Positions 25,725 to 34,232 of a stretch of DNA of 64,000 nt are shown one piece after another. The stretch spans positions 1,952,501 through 2,016,500 of the forward strand of contig NZ_CP050698.1 in assembly GCF_005116655.2 (NCBI RefSeq), in the 5' to 3' direction. Each line of letters begins with the position of its first letter. Within the stretch, counting starts at the first letter, position 1. This DNA comes from Desulfosediminicola flagellatus (GTDB lineage Bacteria; Desulfobacterota; Desulfobulbia; Desulfobulbales; Desulfocapsaceae). The notes below the pieces were generated by a model. It had not been told where the DNA came from. It saw nothing but the letters and a program-made list of their open reading frames with translations, and searched no databases. The translations under genes were made by a program, and so were the position numbers.

Positions 25725-25859
25725 AGCAATTTCCCTTATTCTAAAGCGCTGAATAACCGTATGAAAGGTCTACCTACCTTTGTCTTTTAACATACTAGAC
25801 TCGAAAAACTACTTTACAGGTCAGGCTTTATGGGATCAACAACAAAAAACATGCTGGGT

Positions 25860-25896
25860 AGTTAGAAGTGGTCCCGCTTTTGGACCACTTCTAACT
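25860..25896. repeat. Perfect 15-bp hairpin
   Basis: AGTTAGAAGTGGTCC (25860-25874), 7-nt loop CGCTTTT, GGACCACTTCTAACT (25882-25896). It lies between the 3' end of the crotonase-like gene (25936, minus) and the start of the MttB-like gene. On the minus strand a T6 run follows about 9 nt later, so a terminator is possible but not classical. It could also be an operator. Confidence 0.8.
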
Positions 25897-25935
25897 GGTC
25901 TTGGAAATCAGAAAGTGAGACACAAAAGAACCATG

Positions 25936-26739
25936 TTATTTGATACCATGGTTCCAGACGGGGCTGCGTTTTTCAATAAAGGCTGAAAAACCCTCTTGAG
26001 CATCTTTTGCCATCATATTGGATGCCATCATCTCTGCAGCATATCCATAAGCGTCTTCCAGCTCCATTTCCAGCTGTTTATAAAACATTTCCTTACCAAC
26101 TGACACAGCAACTGCGGATTTTTCAATTATGGATTGGGCAAGGCCGTGTACTTTGTCAGTCAAATCGCCTTCTGGAACGGCAGAGTTAATAAGACCCTGC
26201 CTGACAGCATCATCAGCGCTAATAAAATCACCTGTTAACAAGAGTTCCATAGCATGCTTACGTTGCATATTTCGACTTACCGGTACGGCCGGAGTTGAAC
26301 AGAATAAGCCATACCTGATACCTGAAGTGGCAAATTTTGCAGAATCAACAGCTACAGCGAGGTCACTTGCAGCAACCAACTGACACCCGGCTGCGGTTGC
26401 AATTCCTTGCACTTTTGCAATAACAGGTTGGGGAATACGATTGATTGTTAACATCATCTGACTACATTTCTGAAATAGCCCGGTGAAATAATCTTTTTCA
26501 CTGTGCCCAGCCATTTCCTTTAAATCGTGACCGGCACAAAAGGCTTTTCCTTTTGCAGCTATTACGACAACACGCACACTATGGTCTTTGGCAATACTAT
26601 CCAGTTCATTTTGAAGTGCAGAAATCATCTCAAAGGATAGTGGATTAAATTTATCAGGTCGATTGAGGGTTAAAGTTGTTATGCCTTGTTCATCTTCACG
26701 AAGTAAACAATTCGACTTCTCTGCCTTTGATTTAGTCAC
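25936..26739 (-). CDS. Enoyl-CoA hydratase-like protein (ECHDC3 type)
   Basis: 267 residues of crotonase fold. TLTLNRPDKFNPLS (about 22-35), KAFCAGHDLKEM (about 64-75) and QGIATAAGCQLVAASDLAV (about 111-129) form the CoA and oxyanion sites. The region FATSGIRYGLFCSTPAVPVS is diagnostic of the ECHDC3 branch. It replaces the catalytic Glu region (usually PEI.LG..PG.GG), so hydratase activity is doubtful. It might instead be an isomerase, hydrolase or non-catalytic protein. Alone on the minus strand, ahead of the perfect hairpin and the MttB-like gene. Confidence 0.87.
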   Translation of the reverse strand: MTKSKAEKSNCLLREDEQGITTLTLNRPDKFNPLSFEMISALQNELDSIAKDHSVRVVVIAAKGKAFCAGHDLKEMAGHSEKDYFTGLFQKCSQMMLTINRIPQPVIAKVQGIATAAGCQLVAASDLAVAVDSAKFATSGIRYGLFCSTPAVPVSRNMQRKHAMELLLTGDFISADDAVRQGLINSAVPEGDLTDKVHGLAQSIIEKSAVAVSVGKEMFYKQLEMELEDAYGYAAEMMASNMMAKDAQEGFSAFIEKRSPVWNHGIK

Positions 26740-27356
26740 AATAATTCCTCTTTTGATGTTTTTCTGAAATGATTGTTGTTTATCCTGAACTCTTCAATTA
26801 CATCCTTCCTTTAATGATCAGTAAAATTGCTAACGGACGATTACTCCATACCTGGTGCTTGTCACACATTTAGCATATCTAAAACAATTGTCTGTATCTG
26901 TTTTTTATTCCTGCTGGATTCGTAAAACAAGTGCAACAGAATGGTCCAAGCTGAATCCTGTGATTCGCAGGGCAGCGGTAGATCTCTCTCCCACATCATC
27001 GCTTTTTTGATACAGCCTTACGGGGCAGCAGGAGCAGATCCGGTCTGCGTCAGTCGACCCCGAGAAAGATTTGCTATAAAAATCATTGCTGGTAATAACT
27101 TTGGTCAAGCAAAATGCTATCAAAAAAGGAGTAATGGTTGCTGTAGCGGTAGTGTCAGATTGTCATAGTCGTTAGTGTCCAGGAATACGGTCAAAAAAAA
27201 ATTTCCCCGGCCTTGCATAGGCTGCAATAGCAGAGATACTAATCAGTATTGCTAGTTCTACTTTGTATGCCTTATATGATTAAATGATAGGGCCAGTCGC
27301 ACTCTCTATTTACCAGTTTTCCCATTTACAACTATAGCAAATCAGCATTAATACAG
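26740..27356. other. Intergenic region
   Basis: About 620 bp. Overlapping frames on both strands around 26905-27168 lack ribosome binding sites and family resemblance. No repeat or hairpin was noticed. Confidence 0.35.
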
Positions 27357-27737
27357 CTATTTAAGCATGAACTCAGCCAGTGCTTGTTGGATGCCAACAA
27401 TATCAGTACCTTTTTTAAACTCCTTAATAATTGCAGGGGTCGAATTACTTGATATCCATATTTTCAGCTCAGCATCGGAGTCAAAAGTCCCTGCCGTTTC
27501 TACTGCAAATTGACTTATCGATTTATACGGAATCGAGTGATACGCTACTTTTTTGCCAGTCAACCCCTGCCTATCAACAAGAACTAAGCGTTTATCAGTA
27601 AAAACAAACAAATCTCTTATGACTTTATATGCCTTTTGAATAGCTTCTCCAGAAGCCAGAATGTTTTCAAACTCGTTTTCCAGCTTTTCAATATCAACTT
27701 CTGAGGCGTTGCCAAGTAATCCGCTTAATATACCCAT
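27357..27737 (-). CDS. PH domain-containing protein (YvbH-like bacterial PH)
   Basis: About 126 residues beginning MGILSGLLGNASEVDIEKLE. It matches the bacterial pleckstrin-homology family: a short helix, then LFVFTDKRLVLVDRQGLTGKK and VAYHSIPYKSISQFAVETAG. Function in bacteria is not established. The family is soluble and widespread. ATG 27737 has AAGGA upstream and fits the family start, whereas the earlier frame start at 27875 adds a Cys-rich unrelated stretch. A single-gene unit. Confidence 0.85.
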   Translation of the reverse strand: MGILSGLLGNASEVDIEKLENEFENILASGEAIQKAYKVIRDLFVFTDKRLVLVDRQGLTGKKVAYHSIPYKSISQFAVETAGTFDSDAELKIWISSNSTPAIIKEFKKGTDIVGIQQALAEFMLK

Positions 27738-28464
27738 TGTTTTGTCAGTCCTTTTTTGTCTCTTACACATATATAAACAAGTAGAGTTATCACCGACACT
27801 TTGCCTGGTGACTCCCCCATAGAATACATATATGCCAATACAATATAAACGGGTGCACGTCGAGATATTATCCACAATCGATTAACGTGAACTGACGAAA
27901 AAACCTCGTATGTAACTCGCCTTGAAGAGTAGACATTTGATTGAAGGCACTGTTCGACGATGCCGAAGTATTATGTATGTTACCTGGAGGTTGTCCAACA
28001 ATGCCCTATGTTCCAAAACTCTTAGTTGTTATCAAAAAGCAATGTGTTGATTTACAGAAATATGGGCACTGATTTCAAACTGGAAAAAGGTTTGGGAACT
28101 TCGATAGACGTAATCCTGTTATCTGATCGAAGTATGAATTATTTTATTAGTCACTTCACAAAGGTGTTAAAAAACAGTCAGCTCAATAAGGTTTAAATTA
28201 TTTTGGGAATTTTTTTTAGACAGGACATTGTAGATTTCGCCCCTTCAGATTGCACAGGGCCAGCTATAACCCTTTTGGGGAAAAGGGTGTACCCATTAAA
28301 AAGGAAGAAAGGGGGGGGCTTTGCTTGACTCATACTGAAGATAATTCTCATACGTCAGGATTTCACGATGCTCAAGAAGAATATGAGAAAAACACTCATC
28401 TGTGTCCTTGAATGGTAATTCTTGGAAAACCGTTAGTATATCTATCCTTTTACATGCGTAACAA
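27738..28464. other. Intergenic region with hairpin and palindromic repeat
   Basis: No gene seen. It holds a perfect hairpin ACCCTTTT GGGG AAAAGGGT (28269-28288) and a degraded palindromic repeat copy at about 28337-28390, preceded by TTTGCTTGACTCA (28320). Confidence 0.5.
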
Positions 28465-29196
28465 TTAAATAAAACGAATAAAGTTGAACGGTTTTGCATA
28501 GCCAATCATCAGTATTGCATGCCCACTATTGATGATACGTCCACCCCTTTCCTCAAAAGCACTGTTCAGCATTAACTTTTCATATTTGTCTTTTCGACGA
28601 TGATAATACTGATCCCACTTATCCGTGTAATCCAAACCTCTGAATCTTTCGAGAGCTCCAATAATCTTAAGATTGTCATCGATCGATTTATCACCGAGAA
28701 GTGGTAATAGACTTGCAGCAAATTCTCTGACATCTCTAGGTGTTGGTTGATTATATTGTGGATATACTTCATTAAACATGCTCATGAATTTAGCCACTAC
28801 TGGATTTTGTGTACGGCAAAAAGTAACTACTCTTTTGAGCGGCCATAACCTCCCTAAAAGATCCCTCATAGTTATCGAAAGGAGTTGTAATCCAATGCCA
28901 CTGTATAGAAAATCAGGATCGAGAAAGAGCATGCGCTGACAAACTACATTAACTGGCCGATGATAAAAAGGTGTCATTCTTTTATGATTTGATGCAACTG
29001 AGAAACCGACAATCCTATCCTCGTTTAAGGCAAGACGTATAGTTTTTGCCTGTTTCATATGATTGCGTATAATCTCTTCCACTAGTTCTGTGTTAGGGAG
29101 GTAGTTGACAACAATCTCAACCATATTTTGGATCTGGTTGTCAGGTAAGCTTTTTAAATGATTAGAAAGTCGTATTCTTTGGGTCTGCATCGGCAA
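28465..29196 (-). CDS. GNAT-fold N-acetyltransferase-like protein
   Basis: 243 residues. The central part TIRLALNEDRIVGFSVASNH, the strand QRMLFLDPDFLYSGIGLQLL and the helix LLSITMRDLLGRLWPLKRVVTFCRTQNPVVAKFM follow the GNAT layout (strand 4, acetyl-CoA loop, helix 3, strand 5). The acetyl-CoA loop is not a canonical Q/RxxGxG/A, although SGIGLQLL is close. The C-terminal ~90 residues, rich in basic and aromatic residues (WDQYYHRRKDKYEKL), are unassigned. Substrate unknown. Alone on the minus strand. Confidence 0.65.
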   Translation of the reverse strand: MPMQTQRIRLSNHLKSLPDNQIQNMVEIVVNYLPNTELVEEIIRNHMKQAKTIRLALNEDRIVGFSVASNHKRMTPFYHRPVNVVCQRMLFLDPDFLYSGIGLQLLSITMRDLLGRLWPLKRVVTFCRTQNPVVAKFMSMFNEVYPQYNQPTPRDVREFAASLLPLLGDKSIDDNLKIIGALERFRGLDYTDKWDQYYHRRKDKYEKLMLNSAFEERGGRIINSGHAILMIGYAKPFNFIRFI

Positions 29197-30277
29197 TTTT
29201 TCTCAGCATCAACTTTATTTCAGATTATGAATATGGACCTATATACCACAGAAGACATATCACCATCCATTATAATGCATAGTTGCTTCACCGCCTGCCA
29301 ATGTCTGCGTAATTCTCGTAAAATATTGGATTTAATGATTATTATTGAGGTGGGCTCGGTAGGTAGTATAGGTGGAAATTGACAGTCCGTAAGGCGTTCA
29401 TAGTACAGCTCATGTTGCTCGGGGGGCGAAAATGCCTTGATTAATTGTATACCATGGGGTGAATCGTCATGGACGATAAGCGCCTACATGCACAGGGAAG
29501 GTTTTCGTCAACCCAGAGAACAGTGATAGGTTGATATTGCCAGTACACACCTTAATAATCTCCCACCTCTGTCTAGCAAAATGGATCCACTGCCGTCTAA
29601 GTTTCTTGGTAATGCTTAAGCCTTACATTTCTACTGTAAAATTTATTGACAGGACCAGTGCCTGGTTTTGCTGTTCTTAAAAGGGTAGAACGGGATGATT
29701 ACTCGATAGTAACAGTAGCTTTTGGAGTAAAGTATTTGACATGCAATACAATAGTAACAGTAAATTATCTGGCCAATGGCCTGAAATGATGTCTGTCGGT
29801 ACCAGTGCTATGGAATCAGCAGCCCAGTTAAGGATACCTGCTGGAATGCAACTGTTTGTTATAGTGTTTTGATGCCTGGAGCATTTATTGTACTATTTCA
29901 GTAGTAGTTTAAGTTTGTTTACTGGCTAGGAAAAGTTGTTTACACTGATTGTTTGCAGCATACGAGGCGGCACTGTCGGGCCGGGTACTTAAGCGGTTTA
30001 GATTGATGCCGAACAACCTGATCTCAAGGATTGAAGTGGCGATTAGTAACCCAGGGCCAAGTTACAATATCTGGAGCAGATAGCGCATAGTTGATACAGT
30101 TATTTATAACGGAACTCTTTGTCGATAGCATGTTAAGTTGTCAGCAGATAACGTTTTGGGTTTTCGTGACTCTACAACGACAAACCTGCCTTTTATTAAC
30201 GGTTTATTGCATATTTTGTTACAGAAGCTGTTGATCTAGACAGACCATCAAAGTAAAACTCCTTTTATAGGTAAATC
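29197..30277. other. Long intergenic region
   Basis: About 1.08 kb with no convincing gene. A 43-codon frame at 29741 (MQYNSNSKLSGQWPEMM) has only a distant GGAG and is not called. AATGGCCTGAAATGATGT at about 29785 resembles AATGGCCTGTAATGATGT at about 53297. The amylosucrase promoter should lie at the right end. Confidence 0.35.
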
Positions 30278-32230
30278 ATGTACGAACAGATTTCTCATAC
30301 GCTTCTCAATGACATACTAAACCGCATTAAACCTGAGATCTCTGAACAGGATCTGCGGCATTTCTATACCCGGTTAGGAGCAAATTTTTACGCCATTCAC
30401 TCGTTGTTTGAAAGACTCTATGGTGATCGGGAGGATTTTGAAGAACAGGCGCAGAATATGGTCGAAACCATGGCAAGGCAATATATTAAGCGCTCGGAAA
30501 AACTGCGTCAGCTCGATCTTGAGAGAGAAAAGGATTACAACTGGTTTCTCCATCAGCAATGGGTCGGAATGGCGCTTTACTGCAAGGGTTTTGCAGGAAC
30601 CCTTAATGGGCTCCAGGAGCGGTTGCACTATTTTCAGGAGCTCGGTGTTAACCTGGTTCATGTGATGCCAATTATGCGCTGCCCGGAGGGGAGTAGTGAT
30701 GGCGGCTATGCTGTGAGCGATTTTCGTGAGATTAACCCAGAAGTCGGCACATTGGAGGATGTTCGGGAACTTGCAGAAGAGATGAAAAAACGTGACATCC
30801 TGCTTGTGCTTGATGTTGTCGTAAACCACACATCAAACAAGCATTATTGGGCAACCTGTGCCAGAGCAGGAGAGAAGAAGTATCAGGATTATTACTACAC
30901 CTTTGAAAACCGTAATGTCCCGGATATGTTTGAGCAGAGCATGCCGGAGATCTTTCCTGAAACTTCGCCCGGTAATTTTACCTGGGACGAGGAGATGGGC
31001 CGTTGGGTGATGACAGTTTTCAATGACTTCCAGTGGGATCTTAACTATAGCAATCCATCGGTTTTTGTCGAGATGCTCAACATTATCCTTTTCTGGGCGA
31101 ACCAGGGGGCCGATATTCTACGGCTTGATGCTGTGGCGTTTTTATGGAAAAAAATTGGCAGTACCTGTCAGAATGAGCGCGAAGCACATTTGATTTTGCA
31201 GTTATTAAAAGATTGTTGTCAGGTCACTGCTCCTGGCGTGGTTTTTATTGCTGAGGCGATTGTCGCGCCGGTAGAGGTGATAAAATATTTTGGTGAGGAC
31301 GCTGTCATCGCCAAGGAATGTGAGATCGCCTATAACGCAACTTTTATGGCGTTATTGTGGGATGCAGTGGCAACGAAAAATGCTCGTCTCCTCAATCAGG
31401 GGATTAAAAGTCTGCCGGTAAAACTGGAACGCGCTACGTGGCTCAACTATGTGCGTTGTCACGATGATATTGGCCTGGGGTTTGATGATCGTGATATCCT
31501 GCTTTGCGACTACGAGCCCGCCCGGCATCGAAGGTTCCTTATCGATTATTTCACTGGCAAATATGAAAAATCTCACGCCCGCGGTCTGCCTTTTGGGCAG
31601 AATAGCAAGACGGGTGACGCGCGTATCTCAGGTTCTCTTGCTTCATTGGCTGGACTGGAACATGCACTCGAAACCGGTGACGATAAGGCGATTGATGATT
31701 CGATAAAGTTGATTCTTTTGCTGCATGGCATGATTCTGTCTTTCGGCGGTATCCCGCTGCTTTACTACGGAGATGAGATTGGTGCCCTAAATGACGATTC
31801 TTACCGTGATGATCCCCATAAAAAGGGGGATACACGCTGGGTACACCGGCCCTCGATTGACTGGGACAAAGCCGATAAGAGGAACACGGTAGGAACTGTT
31901 GAATATAAAATCTTCAGCGCTTTAAAGCGGATGGTTGCAGTTAGAAAAGAGATTGAGGTCTTCGCTGATTTTAATAATCGCGAGTTGATTGAAGTCGAGA
32001 ATCCGCATCTGTTCGTGTTTGGCCGATATCATCTGCAAAAACCCAACGAGCGTGTTCTGGTGGTTTCGAACTTCAGCAATAAACCTCAACACCTCAACCT
32101 TGATGACTTAGGAGGGTGGGGAGCCCAATACCGATTGATGACTGATTTGTATCGAGGAGAAACTCCAGATATTTTCAAAAACAGTCTGGTGATTCCGCCA
32201 TTCAGTTTTTACTGGTTGTGTGAGAGGTAG
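30278..32230 (+). CDS. Amylosucrase (GH13 subfamily 4)
   Basis: 650 residues, close to the ~640 of Neisseria amylosucrase. It uses sucrose to build alpha-1,4-glucan and releases fructose. Helical N-terminal domain (about 1-90), then the (beta/alpha)8 barrel. Motifs: DVVVNHT (about 184-190), nucleophile Asp in ILRLDAVAF, acid Glu in FIAEAIVAP, and transition-state Asp in VRCHDDIG. GNFTWDEEMGRWVMTVFNDF and the B' region ARISGSLASLAGLE also match amylosucrases rather than plain amylases. No signal peptide, so it is cytoplasmic. It is a single-gene unit without a sucrose transporter beside it. Confidence 0.93.
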   Translation: MYEQISHTLLNDILNRIKPEISEQDLRHFYTRLGANFYAIHSLFERLYGDREDFEEQAQNMVETMARQYIKRSEKLRQLDLEREKDYNWFLHQQWVGMALYCKGFAGTLNGLQERLHYFQELGVNLVHVMPIMRCPEGSSDGGYAVSDFREINPEVGTLEDVRELAEEMKKRDILLVLDVVVNHTSNKHYWATCARAGEKKYQDYYYTFENRNVPDMFEQSMPEIFPETSPGNFTWDEEMGRWVMTVFNDFQWDLNYSNPSVFVEMLNIILFWANQGADILRLDAVAFLWKKIGSTCQNEREAHLILQLLKDCCQVTAPGVVFIAEAIVAPVEVIKYFGEDAVIAKECEIAYNATFMALLWDAVATKNARLLNQGIKSLPVKLERATWLNYVRCHDDIGLGFDDRDILLCDYEPARHRRFLIDYFTGKYEKSHARGLPFGQNSKTGDARISGSLASLAGLEHALETGDDKAIDDSIKLILLLHGMILSFGGIPLLYYGDEIGALNDDSYRDDPHKKGDTRWVHRPSIDWDKADKRNTVGTVEYKIFSALKRMVAVRKEIEVFADFNNRELIEVENPHLFVFGRYHLQKPNERVLVVSNFSNKPQHLNLDDLGGWGAQYRLMTDLYRGETPDIFKNSLVIPPFSFYWLCER

Positions 32231-32862
32231 TCATAATATTGAAACTGTAACGATATCCAACCTGCTCTATACTTGGTTAAAGGCCAATGTAGAACATATT
32301 GGATATTCTTGACGTTCTTGAGAAAAATCAACGATCCTCAACAGTAAACGGCCTGAAATGAATCATCCCCGTATTTGCGATATTTGCCTCCTGCTGAATG
32401 TAACCAGTGCCTGAATGAAAACCTGCAAATTTTTTCAAGTTCAAGGCGGGCGATAATTTTAACCGGAGGAATACACGAAGTATTTTGAGGATTAAAATTT
32501 GCGACCAACGAAGAAATTGTGAAATTTGCGGTTTTCGGTCAGGTACTAACTATTTAATACCTGCTAATGGTCATACACATGTCAACGTTTTCGGTGTTGG
32601 CAGGTAAACTCTATGTGACCGGTGACATTAAGGCCTGAGCAAATTTCGAAAAAACTTATTCTGCAATCTATACAAAACGTTTTAAATCCCTTGAGTAGCA
32701 TCCGAGTTCTACACGAAATATTCCGCCACAAATTGATGTGAGTCAATTCCTTTTAAGATCATTGTGCGTAAATACAGACTAAACATTTTTCATTGAGTGG
32801 GTCAGTAAGAGGCATTTTAGCAACTGATGGCCTCAGGTGAAGACCTATATCGGAGAGGTCCA
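32231..32862. other. Intergenic region containing a MITE-like element
   Basis: About 630 bp without a gene. The middle is the long imperfect palindrome at 32406-32547. The remainder shows nothing I can assign. Confidence 0.5.
32406..32547. mobile_element. MITE-like long palindrome (142 bp)
   Basis: The ends AGTGCCTGAATGAAAACC and GGTTTTCGGTCAGGTACT are inverted. The pairing continues inward through GCAAATTTTTTCAA / GAAATTTGC and GCGATAATTTTAACC / GGATTAAAATTTGCG around a central loop (GGAGGAATACACGAAGTATT). No coding capacity. The layout fits a non-autonomous miniature element or a folded intergenic repeat. Confidence 0.6.
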
Positions 32863-33477
32863 ATGCTAAAAAATTATAAAAACACTATCACCCCACCCGA
32901 TATTTCGGAGCAGGATATCATTGATGCCATGAAAGATCTTCAAGGCTATGTCGATATTACGCCAGGGGACTTCAAGCAGATTTACCAGGTTGCTTATGCA
33001 ACTGCTGTCAACCGACTGCTCAAGAGTGTGACGGCTGCTCAAATAATGACCAGAACCGTACTGCTTCTTGAGCAGACTATGACACTGGTTGAGGCGGCAG
33101 GGTTACTTGCAGACAGCCAGGTGTCAGGAGCTCCTGTTGTTGATAATGAAAATAAAATTGTTGGTATTGTCTCGGAAAAGGATTTTTTAAGGGAAATGGG
33201 GTTCGGTTTTAATCCTTCCTTTATGCAAATCGCCACTCATTGCTTACACGATAAGAGCTGTATGATCAAAAATTTGCACGACAGAACTGTTGCCGAAATA
33301 ATGACGAGACCAGCTCTTTCCGGATTTCCTGAGATGACCATTGGTTCGATCTCAACCACTTTTACAGATCGACAGATTAATCGCCTGCCAATTATTGACA
33401 AAGAAGGATTAATCGTCGGGATCGTTACCCGTACTGATTTGGCACAGGCATATCATCTTTTCACTGAGGGGCTGTAA
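32863..33477 (+). CDS. Tandem CBS-domain protein
   Basis: About 204 residues. An N-terminal helical part (about 1-55) is followed by two CBS domains: VTAAQIMTRTVLLLEQTMTL...GAPVVDNENKIVGIVSEKDFL (about 58-110) and VAEIMTRPALSGFPEMTIGS...NRLPIIDKEGLIVGIVTRTDL (about 140-195). CBS pairs bind adenosine ligands such as AMP, ATP or SAM and gate partner proteins. The ATG at 32863 with GGAGAGG upstream is preferred to the start at 32827. It ends 2 bp before the HPP-family membrane gene, so it probably regulates that protein. Confidence 0.92.
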   Translation: MLKNYKNTITPPDISEQDIIDAMKDLQGYVDITPGDFKQIYQVAYATAVNRLLKSVTAAQIMTRTVLLLEQTMTLVEAAGLLADSQVSGAPVVDNENKIVGIVSEKDFLREMGFGFNPSFMQIATHCLHDKSCMIKNLHDRTVAEIMTRPALSGFPEMTIGSISTTFTDRQINRLPIIDKEGLIVGIVTRTDLAQAYHLFTEGL

Positions 33478-33479
33478 CA

Positions 33480-34016
33480 ATGAACTTTCTGCAAAAGATG
33501 AAGGGCAATGGGCAAAGCCCACCCGCAGTTGGTATGATCGAGATTTTATGGTCCTGGATAGGGAGCTTTTTAGGAATTGCCGCTGTTTCTCTCATACACT
33601 ATAAGATCCTCAACCAGACAGATCTGGCTATGATCATCGGCTCATTTGGTGCTTCTGCCGTGCTCATTTACGGTGCTATCCGCAGTCCTCTTGCACAGCC
33701 AAGAAACTTGATTGGCGGACATATACTCTCAGCAATTGTGGGTGTAACAGCTTTTCAATTGTTTAGTGGGGAGCCGTGGCTTGCTGCATCAATAGCTGTT
33801 TCGACATCAATAGCCCTTATGCATCTTACAAAAACACTCCATCCACCTGGTGGTGCGACGGCATTGATTGCTGTCATCGGAAGTGATGGAATACACAACC
33901 TCGGTTATTTGTATGTATTGATTCCCGTAGCTCTAGGAGCCAGCATAATGTTGTTGATAGCTCTCATCGTCAATAATATTCCTAAAACGCGGCGTTATCC
34001 GGAATTCTGGATATAG
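33480..34016 (+). CDS. HPP family integral membrane protein
   Basis: 178 residues with about four or five membrane helices and the family signature HPPGGATAL (about 121-129). TDLAMIIGSFGASAVLIYGAIRSPLAQPRNLIGGH is also typical. HPP proteins are membrane proteins, and some plant and cyanobacterial members transport nitrite. Function in this organism is unproven. It is translationally linked to the upstream CBS gene (2 bp gap). HPP-CBS fusions exist elsewhere, which supports a functional pair. Confidence 0.92.
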   Translation: MNFLQKMKGNGQSPPAVGMIEILWSWIGSFLGIAAVSLIHYKILNQTDLAMIIGSFGASAVLIYGAIRSPLAQPRNLIGGHILSAIVGVTAFQLFSGEPWLAASIAVSTSIALMHLTKTLHPPGGATALIAVIGSDGIHNLGYLYVLIPVALGASIMLLIALIVNNIPKTRRYPEFWI

Positions 34017-34041
34017 GTTAGAATTTGAAGCTCTTTTTTCA

Positions 34042-34089
34042 GAGAGGGGGGCATGACTGCACTTCCCTCTCGTATTTTCTTATCTTTTT
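34042..34089 (+). terminator. Candidate intrinsic terminator after the CBS-HPP operon
   Basis: Stem GAGAGGG (34042-34048) with CCCTCTC (34065-34071), 16 nt loop, then the T-rich GTATTTTCTTATCTTTTT. It lies 26 bp after the HPP stop codon. Confidence 0.6.
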
Positions 34090-34232
34090 ATGAGAGTAAG
34101 ATCTGTAAGACTCCTCCCGGTCAATAGTGCATTATCATTATCGTTTGTGATTTTTCCCTCGCCTTTTCAAAGCTTTATTCTGCAATATTTGTGATCAGTT
34201 CGAAATAGTAGCAACGTAAACCGAAGCCGTTG

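Noticed and set aside
26905..27168. Overlapping 72- and 75-codon frames on both strands
   Set aside because: No ribosome binding site, no recognisable protein pattern, and mutual overlap.
5195..28390. Reading the scattered palindromes as a CRISPR array
   Set aside because: Spacing is irregular over kilobases, copies diverge, and no cas genes are present.
29741..29872. 43-codon frame MQYNSNSKLSGQWPEMM...
   Set aside because: The nearest GGAG is about 15 nt upstream and there is no hydrophobic or structural pattern. Not supportable without conservation data.
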